10,662 bases of DNA from an uncultured Eubacteriales bacterium (GCA_934408795.1 CAKRVQ010000019.1:1-10662), one strand, 5' to 3'; shown: positions 1-6,967, counted from the first letter of the stretch. Made by a program: numbers and translations. Notes: generated by a model not told the origin, from the letters alone.

Positions 1-269
1 GTCTCAAGCAGGGTCGAAGCGAATCCGAAATTTCCCTTATTGAACTCCGCAGGGTCTTTGGGGCGGTTTACTCCCGCAAGATTGAAGACAAAGTCGGCAT
101 CTGCACAATATCCGTCCAGCTGCTCGGCGGTATTATTGATATCGTATTCATATATGTCGTCGATATGAAGGTCGGGGCGGGTACGGTTTTTACCGTCTCT
201 GATATTTTTTAAGTTTTCGGTCAGGTTTCTGCCCACAAAGCCCGCGGCGCCCGTGATCAATACTTTCAT
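1..269 (-). CDS. capF: CapF/FnlB/WbjC-like NAD(P)-dependent reductase, N-terminal part only
   Basis: The first 89 codons of a gene whose 3' part lies beyond the window edge. The product begins MKVLITGAAGFVGRN, a Rossmann GxxGxxG dinucleotide-binding motif (G7, G10, G13). Near residues 70-75 it has LAGVNRP followed by an EFNKGN-type stretch, a signature I associate with CapF/WbjC/FnlB. In that family the enzyme reduces the 4-keto sugar made by CapE, giving UDP-N-acetyl-6-deoxy-L-talosamine on the way to UDP-L-FucNAc. The start is supported by GGAG nine bases upstream. Its ATG overlaps the TGA of the preceding epimerase (ATGA), so the two are probably translationally coupled. The C-terminal cupin-like domain expected of CapF is not visible here, so the identity rests on the N-terminus and on the adjacent CapE and CapG genes. 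Confidence 0.85.
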   Translation of the reverse strand, partial: MKVLITGAAGFVGRNLTENLKNIRDGKNRTRPDLHIDDIYEYDINNTAEQLDGYCADADFVFNLAGVNRPKDPAEFNKGNFGFASTLLE

Positions 270-1438
270 ACATCTTTTCTCCAGACGGTTTTATTGACAA
301 CTCCCGTATATGACTGGATGATCTTTACTACCTTACTTGAAACATTTTCTTCCGTATAGTCGGGCACCGGGATACCGTAGTCCCCGTTCTTATTCATTTC
401 GACCGCGGTATCGACCGACTGAAGAAGTCCTTTTTCATCTATGCCCGAAAGTATAAAACACGCCTTATCAAGCGCCTCGGGGCGCTCTGTAGAGGTTCTG
501 ATACAGACTGCCGGGAAGGGATGACCGATACTTGTGAAAAAGCTGGATTCCTCGGGCAGGGTGCTGCTGTCGGAAACAACGCAGAATGCGTTCATCTGAA
601 GGCAGTTATAGTCGTGAAATCCGAGGGGCTCGTGTCTTATCACGCGACTGTCAAGTTCGAATCCGCTTGACTCCAGCCGTTTACGGCTTCTCGGGTGGCA
701 GGAATAGACTATCGGCATATCATATTTTTCCGCCATTCTGTTTATTGCGGAAAACAGGCTCACGAAGTTTTTCTCGGTGTCGATATTTTCCTCGCGATGT
801 GCGGAAAGAAGAATATACCTGCCCTTTTCCAGTCCGAGTCTGTTATGGATATCGCTTGACTCTATTTCCGCAAGGTTGGCTCTCAGCACCTCAGCCATAG
901 GCGAACCCGTGACATAGGTGCGCTCCTTGGGAAGTCCGCAATCGGCAAGATATCTGCGCGCGTGCTCGGAATACGCCATATTGACATCGGAAATGATATC
1001 GACTATCCGACGGTTGGTTTCTTCGGGCAGGCACTCATCCTTGCAGCGGTTGCCCGCTTCCATATGAAAAATAGGAATATGCAAACGCTTTGCGCCTATG
1101 ACCGACAGGCAGGAGTTGGTATCGCCGAGGACCAAAACGGCATCCGGCTTTATCGTCTCCATCAATGTATATGACTTTGCGATTATATTTCCGCAGGTCT
1201 CGCCGAGGTTGGCGCCCACGGCATCAAGGTACACCTCGGGGTCGGCAAGTTTAAGATCGCGGAAAAACACCCCGTTGAGGTTATAGTCATAGTTCTGACC
1301 CGTATGGGCGAGAATGACATCAAAGTACTTACGGCATTTGGTGATCACCGCTGCGAGTCGTATTATTTCGGGGCGTGTTCCGACAATGATGAGGAGCTTC
1401 AGTTTTCCGTTTTCCTGCCATTTGACATTTTCGAACAT
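266..1438 (-). CDS. capG: UDP-GlcNAc 2-epimerase-like enzyme of the UDP-L-FucNAc pathway (CapG/FnlC/WbjD type)
   Basis: A 390-aa non-hydrolysing UDP-HexNAc 2-epimerase. In the pathway known from S. aureus Cap5/8, E. coli Fnl and P. aeruginosa Wbj it inverts C2 of UDP-L-6-deoxy-TalNAc to give UDP-L-FucNAc. Visible motifs, in order: GTRPE (20-24), HTGQNYDY (45-52), GDTNS (105-109), MEAGNR (126-131), PEETNRR (138-144), SAHREEN (212-218), HPR (248-250) and SDSSTLPEES (289-298). D106, E127, E139/E140 and H214 sit where the WecB-fold catalytic residues are expected. The MEAGNR and GFHDYN wording is closer to FnlC/WbjD than to general WecB/MnaA. The ATG follows the capE TAA with no gap (TAAATG) behind an AAAGGTGG ribosome site, and the stop overlaps capF by 4 bases. 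A role as an ordinary WecB making UDP-ManNAc is the alternative, but less likely next to CapE and CapF. Confidence 0.9.
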   Translation of the reverse strand: MFENVKWQENGKLKLLIIVGTRPEIIRLAAVITKCRKYFDVILAHTGQNYDYNLNGVFFRDLKLADPEVYLDAVGANLGETCGNIIAKSYTLMETIKPDAVLVLGDTNSCLSVIGAKRLHIPIFHMEAGNRCKDECLPEETNRRIVDIISDVNMAYSEHARRYLADCGLPKERTYVTGSPMAEVLRANLAEIESSDIHNRLGLEKGRYILLSAHREENIDTEKNFVSLFSAINRMAEKYDMPIVYSCHPRSRKRLESSGFELDSRVIRHEPLGFHDYNCLQMNAFCVVSDSSTLPEESSFFTSIGHPFPAVCIRTSTERPEALDKACFILSGIDEKGLLQSVDTAVEMNKNGDYGIPVPDYTEENVSSKVVKIIQSYTGVVNKTVWRKDV

Positions 1439-2479
1439 TTATCTTCCCACCTTTGCAAGCTCATCCTGTATATACTGCAATGACGCAATTTTTGCCTTTG
1501 TTTCCTCCACACCGAGAATACGGGTATTATTGGAATTGAATTCGGTCAGAATATTGCGGTTTTCGTCGCCTTCCTTAAAATACTTATCGTAGTTAAGGCT
1601 GCGATTGTCGCTCGGGACGCGATAAAAGTTGCCCATATCAACAGCCTTTGCGCACTCTTCGTTTGTCAAAAGCGTTTCGTACATCTTTTCGCCGTGCCGT
1701 ATCCCGATGACCTTTATATCCTCTTTTTTTGCTCCGAACAATTCGCAGACCGCCTCTGCCTGGGTCGCTATGGTACAAGCCGGAGCCTTTTGGATCAGCA
1801 GATCACCGTTTTCGCCGTGTTCAAAAGCGAACAGTACAAGATCCACCGCCTCTTCAAGGGACATTATGAATCGGGTCATTGTCGGTTCGGTAACGGTGAT
1901 CGGGTTCCCTGATTTGATCTGGTCGATCCAAAGAGGGATGACCGATCCGCGCGAGCACATAACGTTTCCGTAGCGCGTGCAGCAGATCTTTGTTTTCCCC
2001 GAATGACGGGATTTTGCCACGGCGACCTTTTCCTCTATCGCCTTTGTAATACCCATGGCGTTGATCGGATAGGCGGCCTTATCGGTGGAAAGGCATATAA
2101 CGCATTCGACCCCCGCCTCGATAGCGGCGGTCAGCACATTTTCGGTGCCTATTACATTTGTACGCACCGCCTCCATGGGGAAAAACTCACATGACGGGAC
2201 CTGTTTGAGTGCGGCGGCGTGAAAAATGTAGTCCACACCGTACATAGCGCTCCTGCAGGATTCAAGGTCTCTCACATCGCCTATATAGAATTTGATCTTA
2301 TCGGCGACCTCGGGCATCTTTGCCTGAAACTCATGACGCATATCATCCTGCTTTTTCTCATCGCGGGAAAAAATGCGGATCTCGCCTATATCGGTGCGGA
2401 GAAAGCGGTTGAGAACGGCATTGCCGAACGAACCGGTACCGCCGGTGATCAAAAGCGTTTTATTTGTGAACAATCCCAT
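1439..2479 (-). CDS. capE: CapE-type UDP-GlcNAc 4,6-dehydratase/5-epimerase
   Basis: A 346-aa extended SDR, close to the usual CapE/FnlA/WbjB length. It catalyses the first step of UDP-L-FucNAc synthesis: 4,6-dehydration with C5 epimerisation of UDP-GlcNAc. It has a GGTGSFG Rossmann motif (13-19), FSRDEKKQ (38-44 region), HAAALKQVP (87-95), STDKA (131-135) and M142-x3-K146 in place of the usual Tyr-x3-Lys. The Met-for-Tyr change is characteristic of the FlaA1/PseB/CapE group. The start at 2479 is chosen because GGAGG lies 7 bases upstream and the family homology begins there. An in-frame ATG at 2527 would add 16 residues with no family match and no clear ribosome site. A 116-bp gap separates it from the upstream glycosyltransferase; only a weak -10-like TATAAA is visible there, so read-through from the operon promoter is likely. 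Confidence 0.92.
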   Translation of the reverse strand: MGLFTNKTLLITGGTGSFGNAVLNRFLRTDIGEIRIFSRDEKKQDDMRHEFQAKMPEVADKIKFYIGDVRDLESCRSAMYGVDYIFHAAALKQVPSCEFFPMEAVRTNVIGTENVLTAAIEAGVECVICLSTDKAAYPINAMGITKAIEEKVAVAKSRHSGKTKICCTRYGNVMCSRGSVIPLWIDQIKSGNPITVTEPTMTRFIMSLEEAVDLVLFAFEHGENGDLLIQKAPACTIATQAEAVCELFGAKKEDIKVIGIRHGEKMYETLLTNEECAKAVDMGNFYRVPSDNRSLNYDKYFKEGDENRNILTEFNSNNTRILGVEETKAKIASLQYIQDELAKVGR

Positions 2480-2595
2480 TTTATTTCCTCCAAATGACGG
2501 TTTATAAATATCGTGAAGGCCGCACAATTATCGCGAAGGCTGCGGCGGCACATTTCACGGTGCGTATGCCGAGCGAGCTGTGGGTCGGTACCTTT

Positions 2596-3708
2596 TTAAC
2601 TGCCGAGTTCGCTTCCGAGTACCCTTTTCCAGGCGCTTTTCCACTTTTCGTTGTCAAAACCTGTCTTTACGGTCTCATATCCGACCGCTGCCAGTCTTTC
2701 GCGGAGCTCCTTATCGCGGACCGCGGTTTTCATTGCGGTATACAAAGCTTCGACATTTCCCGCTTCGACCATGATCCCGTTGAATCCGTCTATAACAATA
2801 TTTGTCATTCCGCCGACATCGGTACATATGACTGCGCACTGCGCCGACATAGCCTCAAGGAGCGACAGGCTCGTCCCCTCGCTTCCGACGGTGGGAACGA
2901 CGGCTATATGCTTATCCCTGTGGATATTCATACTCTCGCGGCTTTCATATGTTATGAATTCGACATTATCAAATCTGTCCAGTCTTTCATGCATCCAATC
3001 GGCATCCTCGCCCGTTCCCGCCACGGTAACGCGGATGTTGTCTTCTTCGGCAAGCAGTCGCGTGATCGCCTCGGTGAAGACCCTCGTTCCCCTGTAGGAA
3101 AAGAGTCTTCTTGCAAAGATGATATTTACTGTGCCCTCGGGCTTTTTGAACGGCGGCGCAATCCGTGTGTAATTCGGGATCACGACGGTGTGTGCCGAGG
3201 GTCTGTCGACCTGTGTACGGTACCAGTTGGGGAAGTTATAGTCCACGCAGACCACGGTATTCGGGCGCTCCAACCGACTGACGGTCCTATATGAAAACAA
3301 CGCCTTTGACACGATACGGCGGAGCATCGGTCTGTCGGAAGATTTCGGGATATCCCAAAAAATTCCGTGTTGTATTGCAATGCTTCGTCCCATGATCTTT
3401 TTCGGTATCATAGTATCGGTTGCGAACACGGTCAGCACGGTATCATCGGTTCTTGTCAGCGAAGCTTTATCATAAAGCCTTTCAAACCGCGCCGTATTGC
3501 TTTTTCCGTCTATTCTGTAACCGCTTACCGAAACGGTGTCCGACAGGCGATATGTAAAATCCTCGTTTGCAAATTGGATGATCCTTACACACATTCCCAT
3601 TTCGGAAATAACTTCGCAAAGATCGGTAATATAAGTCTGTATTCCGCCGATGGTGACCTTTTTTTCCTCCGACAGATACTTGGTATAGAATATATCGACA
3701 CACTTCAT
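2596..3708 (-). CDS. GT4-family (GT-B fold) glycosyltransferase
   Basis: A 370-aa retaining-type glycosyltransferase, likely cytosolic or membrane-associated, adding one sugar to a lipid-linked capsule or exopolysaccharide repeat unit. The N-terminal acceptor domain opens with GGIQTYITDL (21-30), the usual glycine-rich loop. The C-terminal nucleotide-sugar domain has FARRLFSYRG (198-207), VAGTGED (229-235), and SEGTSLSLLEAMSAQCAVICTDVGG (written in two parts: SEGTSLSLLEAM at 276-287, then CTDVGG at 295-300). The glutamates at 277 and 285 form the E-x7-E motif of GT4 enzymes. Donor and acceptor cannot be read from sequence; UDP-GlcA or UDP-L-FucNAc, both made by this operon, are reasonable candidates. 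The ribosome site is weak (AAAGG about 12 bases upstream). It sits 56 bp after the HlpA-like gene, consistent with one transcript. Confidence 0.85.
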   Translation of the reverse strand: MKCVDIFYTKYLSEEKKVTIGGIQTYITDLCEVISEMGMCVRIIQFANEDFTYRLSDTVSVSGYRIDGKSNTARFERLYDKASLTRTDDTVLTVFATDTMIPKKIMGRSIAIQHGIFWDIPKSSDRPMLRRIVSKALFSYRTVSRLERPNTVVCVDYNFPNWYRTQVDRPSAHTVVIPNYTRIAPPFKKPEGTVNIIFARRLFSYRGTRVFTEAITRLLAEEDNIRVTVAGTGEDADWMHERLDRFDNVEFITYESRESMNIHRDKHIAVVPTVGSEGTSLSLLEAMSAQCAVICTDVGGMTNIVIDGFNGIMVEAGNVEALYTAMKTAVRDKELRERLAAVGYETVKTGFDNEKWKSAWKRVLGSELGS

Positions 3709-3764
3709 ATAATAACATTCAGCCTTTCGGGAGCTTTCCGCCGCTCAATTTTCTGCCCGTCGTC

Positions 3765-4943
3765 TTATCTGCGAAAAAGCTTATCTTTAACGGCTTTTGC
3801 CGCGCGTCTGATACCCTGTCTCAGCACAACTCCCCAGTAAGGATCGCGCAGTTCATAAGCTTCTCTTGCCTCACCCGGATGCTTAATATCGACGCTCAGT
3901 GCGTCCGACTCCGCTTTACACAGAAAAATATCATCCCCCGCGATTTCGAAGGTGACATTCGACTCGATAGGACGGGTAAGCATTCCGAACGATGCTATCG
4001 GCGCCGACGACGGGCGCTTGGTCGTGAGAATGTATTTTTTGCCGTTCGCCGACGGTCTTATTCCGTTAAGATTGACGCATATATCCTTTGCGGGGATGCC
4101 CGAGATGTCATAAGAATCGGGGAATACCCTTTCGAAAAATATATCATACTTTACGGCTTCTTCGAAATCGGGGAATCTGTAATCGGTCTTTACCGCCTCT
4201 GTCAGAGGGACCTGAAAGCAGGTGCTTGAGTGTTTCGAATGCTGCCCTGCCTCCGAAAAGTTCGTTGTCATGGCGACATACGGAATTATATAATACTTCC
4301 CGCTTTCGACCATATACTCAACAAAGTACTTTCCCCACGACTGGCTGCCCCATCTCAGTATATCACCGGGAATACGGGTGCTTTCTGCGGGAAATCTATC
4401 TTCGTTTTCCGAATACCAGCTCTTAAAGCCGTTCCACTGGTCAGCCGTCCAGCACTGACCCCAGGTTATACTGAATTGGCAGCAGAAAACATCATATCCG
4501 TTATACGAGGGTGTAAACGGAAGATGTGCAAACTCACTCCAGGAATGACTGTAAAGTGCCGTTCCGCAGATATTCGGGTCATCTTTGTATCGGTTTGCGG
4601 CACTGCATGCATAATGGTAATATGACGGCGAAACAAACAGGTCGTCCTCAAGAATTATCACGGCACCGTATTTTTCCGACAGATCGCCGCACTGTATAAC
4701 ATGCTTTCTGAGTCCCTGTCTCTCGGGGAAGGCTCTGACGGTCTTGTTCCCGTGAGTCCACGGCGCATCCTCCGCCGCTTTTACGACATCGCTTTGGTTG
4801 GCGCTGCAGTCTATACTTACGATAAGCTCGATATCATCCGACGGGTAGTCCGCCTTTTCTACGGATTCAAGCAATCTTTTAAGCGAATCCGGACGATTGT
4901 ATCCGACCGCGACGATCGCAGGCTTTATTTTTTCGGTGCTCAT
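3765..4943 (-). CDS. GT-A-fold glycosyltransferase, GT2/HlpA-like (resembles GNT-I/GT13)
   Basis: A 392-aa protein with a GT-A nucleotide-sugar domain in residues 8-240. It opens VAVGYNRPDSLKRLLESV (11-28), a typical beta-alpha donor-binding start. The metal-binding acidic motif is ILEDDLFVSPSYY (97-109, E99-D100-D101). A WGQCW block (161-165) and a GSQSWGKYF stretch (199-207) match what I recall of bacterial proteins annotated as hemolytic protein HlpA-like, which share the EDDL-SPxYF pattern with eukaryotic N-acetylglucosaminyltransferase I. Residues 285-370 form a separate, unrecognised C-terminal region. The protein ends in a basic helix (RQGIRRAAKAVKDKLFRR, 375-392) that could bind the membrane. 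GGAGG lies about 11 bases before the ATG. It follows ugd by 95 bp. The most likely role is a sugar transfer in capsule repeat-unit assembly; donor unknown. Confidence 0.75.
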   Translation of the reverse strand: MSTEKIKPAIVAVGYNRPDSLKRLLESVEKADYPSDDIELIVSIDCSANQSDVVKAAEDAPWTHGNKTVRAFPERQGLRKHVIQCGDLSEKYGAVIILEDDLFVSPSYYHYACSAANRYKDDPNICGTALYSHSWSEFAHLPFTPSYNGYDVFCCQFSITWGQCWTADQWNGFKSWYSENEDRFPAESTRIPGDILRWGSQSWGKYFVEYMVESGKYYIIPYVAMTTNFSEAGQHSKHSSTCFQVPLTEAVKTDYRFPDFEEAVKYDIFFERVFPDSYDISGIPAKDICVNLNGIRPSANGKKYILTTKRPSSAPIASFGMLTRPIESNVTFEIAGDDIFLCKAESDALSVDIKHPGEAREAYELRDPYWGVVLRQGIRRAAKAVKDKLFRR

Positions 4944-5038
4944 TTTTTGTTTTCCCTCCGACTCAAATTACGGCAGCGGCGGCAGTTCGGGTACACTGTT
5001 CCTCATCCGCCCCGCGGCGATCGCGCATACGGATCATA

Positions 5039-6223
5039 TCAATCCCTGAAATACAGATCTCTCGTATAGACCTTATCGAGCACATCGGCAAGGTCCTCGT
5101 TATATCTGTTTGCGATTATTACATCGCTGATGTTCTTGAATTCATCGATATTTCTTATCACACGGCTGTTGAAAAATGTATCCTCAGTCATTGTAGGCTC
5201 ATAGATAACAACTTCTATTCCCCGCGCCTTAATGCGCTTTATAACGCCCTGGACCGACGACTGGCGGAAGTTATCGCTTCCCGACTTCATGGTGAGGCGG
5301 TAGACGCCGACCGTCTTGGGGTCCTTGGAAATTATCTGTTCGGCGATGAAATCTTTTCTGGTACTGTTGGCTGCGACTATAGCCGAAATGATATTCTGGG
5401 GCACATGGTCATAGTTGGCAAGCAACTGCTTTGTATCCTTAGGCAGGCAATAGCCGCCGTATCCGAACGAGGGATTATTATAGTGGCTGCCTATACGGGG
5501 ATCAAGGCAGACCCCTTCAATTATCGACTTGGTATCAAGTCCGCGCACCTGAGCGTATGTATCAAGCTCGTTAAAATACGAAACGCGGAGAGCAAGGTAT
5601 GTATTGGCGAAAAGCTTGACCGCCTCCGCCTCGGTGGGGTTCATAAACCGAACCTCGATGTCCTTTTTTATCGCGCCCTCTTTGAGCAGGTCGGCGAAGG
5701 TCTCTGCAGCCTCTTTAAGCTCGTCGTTTCCCGCAGGGATGCCGACGATTATCCTGCTGGGGTAAAGATTGTCGTAAAGAGCTCTTCCCTCGCGCAGGAA
5801 TTCGGGGCTGAAAAGTATTCTGTTACAATTATACTTTTTGATCATTTCCCCGGTAAAGCCCACGGGAACCGTTGACTTTATCACCATTACGGCATCGGGA
5901 TTGACGCCTGTTACCTGTTCGATAACGCTTTCGACACTGCTCGTATCGAAATAATTTTTTGACGGATCATAATTGGTAGGCGTTGAGATTATAACGAAAC
6001 GGGCATCACGGTAAGCCGAGTCTCCGTCAAGCGTAGCCTCCAGGTCAAGCTTTTTTTCCGCAAGATACTGCTCTATTTCCTTATCGGCGATCGGAGATAT
6101 GCCGTCGTTCAGCTTTTTTACCTTTTCGGGAACAATATCGACCGCCTTTACGGTGTTGTGTTGTGCCAGAAGAACCGCCATTGAAAGTCCGACATAGCCT
6201 GTTCCCGCCACTGCAATCTTCAT
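5039..6223 (-). CDS. ugd: UDP-glucose 6-dehydrogenase
   Basis: A 394-aa enzyme oxidising UDP-glucose to UDP-glucuronate with two NAD+, very like the short E. coli-type Ugd. Visible motifs: GTGYVGLS Rossmann loop (7-14), KSTVPVGFT (116-124), FSPEFLREG (138-146), LFANTYLA (204-211, with K203 just before), and [14 protein letters not shown] (254-267) holding the catalytic Cys259. It ends with [11 protein letters not shown], matching the family's C-terminus. The ATG at 6223 has GGAGG 8 bases upstream and begins exactly at the Rossmann fold. A longer in-frame start at 6409 is excluded because it falls between the -35 and -10 of the promoter. First gene of the polysaccharide operon; its product probably supplies glucuronic acid to the polymer. 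Confidence 0.95.
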   Translation of the reverse strand: MKIAVAGTGYVGLSMAVLLAQHNTVKAVDIVPEKVKKLNDGISPIADKEIEQYLAEKKLDLEATLDGDSAYRDARFVIISTPTNYDPSKNYFDTSSVESVIEQVTGVNPDAVMVIKSTVPVGFTGEMIKKYNCNRILFSPEFLREGRALYDNLYPSRIIVGIPAGNDELKEAAETFADLLKEGAIKKDIEVRFMNPTEAEAVKLFANTYLALRVSYFNELDTYAQVRGLDTKSIIEGVCLDPRIGSHYNNPSFGYGGYCLPKDTKQLLANYDHVPQNIISAIVAANSTRKDFIAEQIISKDPKTVGVYRLTMKSGSDNFRQSSVQGVIKRIKARGIEVVIYEPTMTEDTFFNSRVIRNIDEFKNISDVIIANRYNEDLADVLDKVYTRDLYFRD

Positions 6224-6385
6224 AGCTTTTTCCTCCAATGCGATAATACAAAATACGATTCCGAGTCCGAGTCGACGAAAGCGATCCCAACCCCGCCGTC
6301 TGTCAACATAAAGACAGGAAACGCCCGAACGGTCGGTGCGCCTTTTTCGGGCAAGCCGTTTGCGCACACGCCGCCAAAATACAAT
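6224..6385 (-). promoter_or_regulatory. Putative 5' leader of the ugd-cap operon
   Basis: About 160 nt lie between the predicted transcription start (near 6385) and the ugd ATG. Two possible RNA hairpins are visible. The arms GCCCGAA/TTCGGGC (6323-6329 with 6346-6352) are a perfect 7-bp pair around a 16-nt loop. Immediately downstream in the transcript, CTGTC/GACAG forms a 5-bp pair around an 8-nt loop. Neither is followed by a strong U tract, so I see no convincing terminator or attenuator. A leader this long before a capsule operon is compatible with post-initiation control, but this is inference. Confidence 0.4.
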
Positions 6386-6391
6386 ACATAT

Positions 6392-6420
6392 ATTATACAA
6401 CCTATGCACCGATTCGTCAA
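6392..6420 (-). promoter_or_regulatory. Sigma-A-type promoter of the ugd-cap operon
   Basis: On the minus strand TTGACG (6420-6415, five of six to TTGACA) is followed after exactly 17 bases by TATAAT (6397-6392, perfect). The predicted transcription start is about 6385. It faces ugd and is the only strong promoter I see in the window. All six genes downstream run in the same direction with gaps of 116 bp or less and no evident terminators, so it probably drives the whole polysaccharide operon. Confidence 0.85.
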
Positions 6421-6450
6421 ATAGTATTTACTTAAGGCGGGATTATTGCA

Positions 6451-6466
6451 CCGAAACGGCGTTCGG
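6451..6466. repeat. Small inverted repeat between repeat array and promoter
   Basis: CCGAA (6451-6455) and TTCGG (6462-6466) form a perfect 5-bp inverted repeat around 6 bases. It lies 31 bp upstream of the -35 box and 2 bp from the 11-bp array. It could be a small operator, but arms this short occur by chance. Confidence 0.3.
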
Positions 6467-6468
6467 AA

Positions 6469-6589
6469 GACAACCAAAGGGCAATTAAAAGGCAACCAAG
6501 ATACAACCGACGGGCAACTAATTGGTAACTAATGGGTAACCAACGGACAACTAACGGACAACTAACGGATAACCAACAGATAACCGAGC
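6469..6589. repeat. Array of eleven degenerate 11-bp direct repeats
   Basis: Eleven consecutive units of exactly 11 bp fill 121 bp without gaps. The plus-strand consensus is roughly GRYAACYAACG, or CGTTRGTTRYC on the minus strand. Units 8 and 9 (6546-6556, 6557-6567) are identical (GACAACTAACG); neighbours differ at one to four positions and the outer units are most diverged. The AA at positions 4-5 is kept in all eleven units and the following C in ten. The array ends 48 bp upstream of the -35 box of the capsule promoter. The 11-bp period is close to one DNA turn, so each unit shows the same face of the helix. The period is not a multiple of 3 and no gene crosses it, so it is not a protein repeat. 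Confidence 0.85.
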
Positions 6590-6690
6590 GGCGGCCGAGA
6601 GTGATAAAGGGGCGGCGGGCCGACAGGAGGCAGGGTTCGCTATTTCGTCAACTCAAGCCGGCAAGAATGATACTGAACCTGTCTATTCTG

Positions 6691-6884
6691 CTTATGGCAA
6701 CACCCCGCCTCAGGCAGCGCCGCGAAGCGCCGAAGGCGCTTCAAACGGGCAACGGTGCATTTGTGCTTTCAAAGGGTCCTGCTTTTTTTGATAAGGCGGC
6801 AATTTTTGCCACGCTTTCCTGCCCGTTTCGCGCCCTTCTTTGAAGGGCGCGCGGCGCTGCCTGAGGGCGGGGTGTTGCCATAAG
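6691..6884. repeat. Structured palindromic element E1 (long terminal inverted repeats, four-stem fold)
   Basis: The outer arms 6691-6724 and 6850-6884 are complementary over 34 bp with one bulged base. Inside are three further pairings. First, GAAGCGCC-GAA-GGCGCTTC (6724-6742). Second, AAACGGGCA with TGCCCGTTT (6743-6751 with 6820-6828). Third, a perfect 10-bp hairpin CGCGCCCTTC-TTT-GAAGGGCGCG (6829-6851). The central loop has T-rich runs and GGCAA-TTT-TTGCC (6798-6810). Together they make a four-way branched fold. CTG directly flanks both outer ends (6688-6690 and 6885-6887), a possible 3-bp target duplication. No credible ORF lies inside. The layout and much of the sequence recur in E2 at 7844-8021, so this is a repeat family: a MITE-like element, a structured RNA, or a REP/BIME-like repeat. 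Confidence 0.8.
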
Positions 6885-6919
6885 CTGACGGGAAGAACCG
6901 TGAAGAGCATATGAAAGAA

Positions 6920-6967
6920 GCCGCCCGTAGGACCTTCTCCGTTTGCGGAGAACACCCTACAGGCGGC
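6920..6967 (-). other. Nested hairpin downstream of the short-chain dehydrogenase gene
   Basis: Three stacked stems share one axis. GCCGCC/GGCGGC (6920-6925 with 6962-6967), then after a 1x1 mismatch GTAGG/CCTAC (6927-6931 with 6956-6960), then after a 4x4 internal loop TCTCCG/CGGAGA (6936-6941 with 6946-6951) capped by a 4-base loop. In the minus-strand transcript it lies about 45 nt after the dehydrogenase stop and is followed by TTCTTTC, so it may end that transcript or protect its 3' end. The U run is too poor to call a sure intrinsic terminator. Confidence 0.45.

Noticed and set aside
2480..2527. Longer start for CapE
   Set aside because: Sixteen extra residues match nothing in the family; GGAGG is correctly placed for the start at 2479.
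2494..3294. Plus-strand open frame of 266 codons
   Set aside because: It lies antisense to the GT4 gene, has no recognisable domain, and no good ribosome site. The minus-strand frame has clear GT4 motifs.
6224..6409. N-terminal extension of Ugd by 62 residues
   Set aside because: The upstream ATG sits between the -35 and -10 of the promoter, the extra residues are arginine-rich without family match, and the ATG at 6223 has a perfect ribosome site.
6469..6589. CRISPR array
   Set aside because: Units are 11 bp, directly adjacent and degenerate, with no spacers.
6532..6843. Plus-strand open frame over the repeat array and E1
   Set aside because: It runs through noncoding repeats, has no ribosome site, and its composition only reflects the repeats.
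6691..6884. Invertible promoter switch bounded by the E1 inverted repeats
   Set aside because: The repeats would fit such a switch, but the segment inside is itself palindromic, holds no convincing promoter on either strand, and the capsule promoter lies outside it. No invertase gene is in the window.
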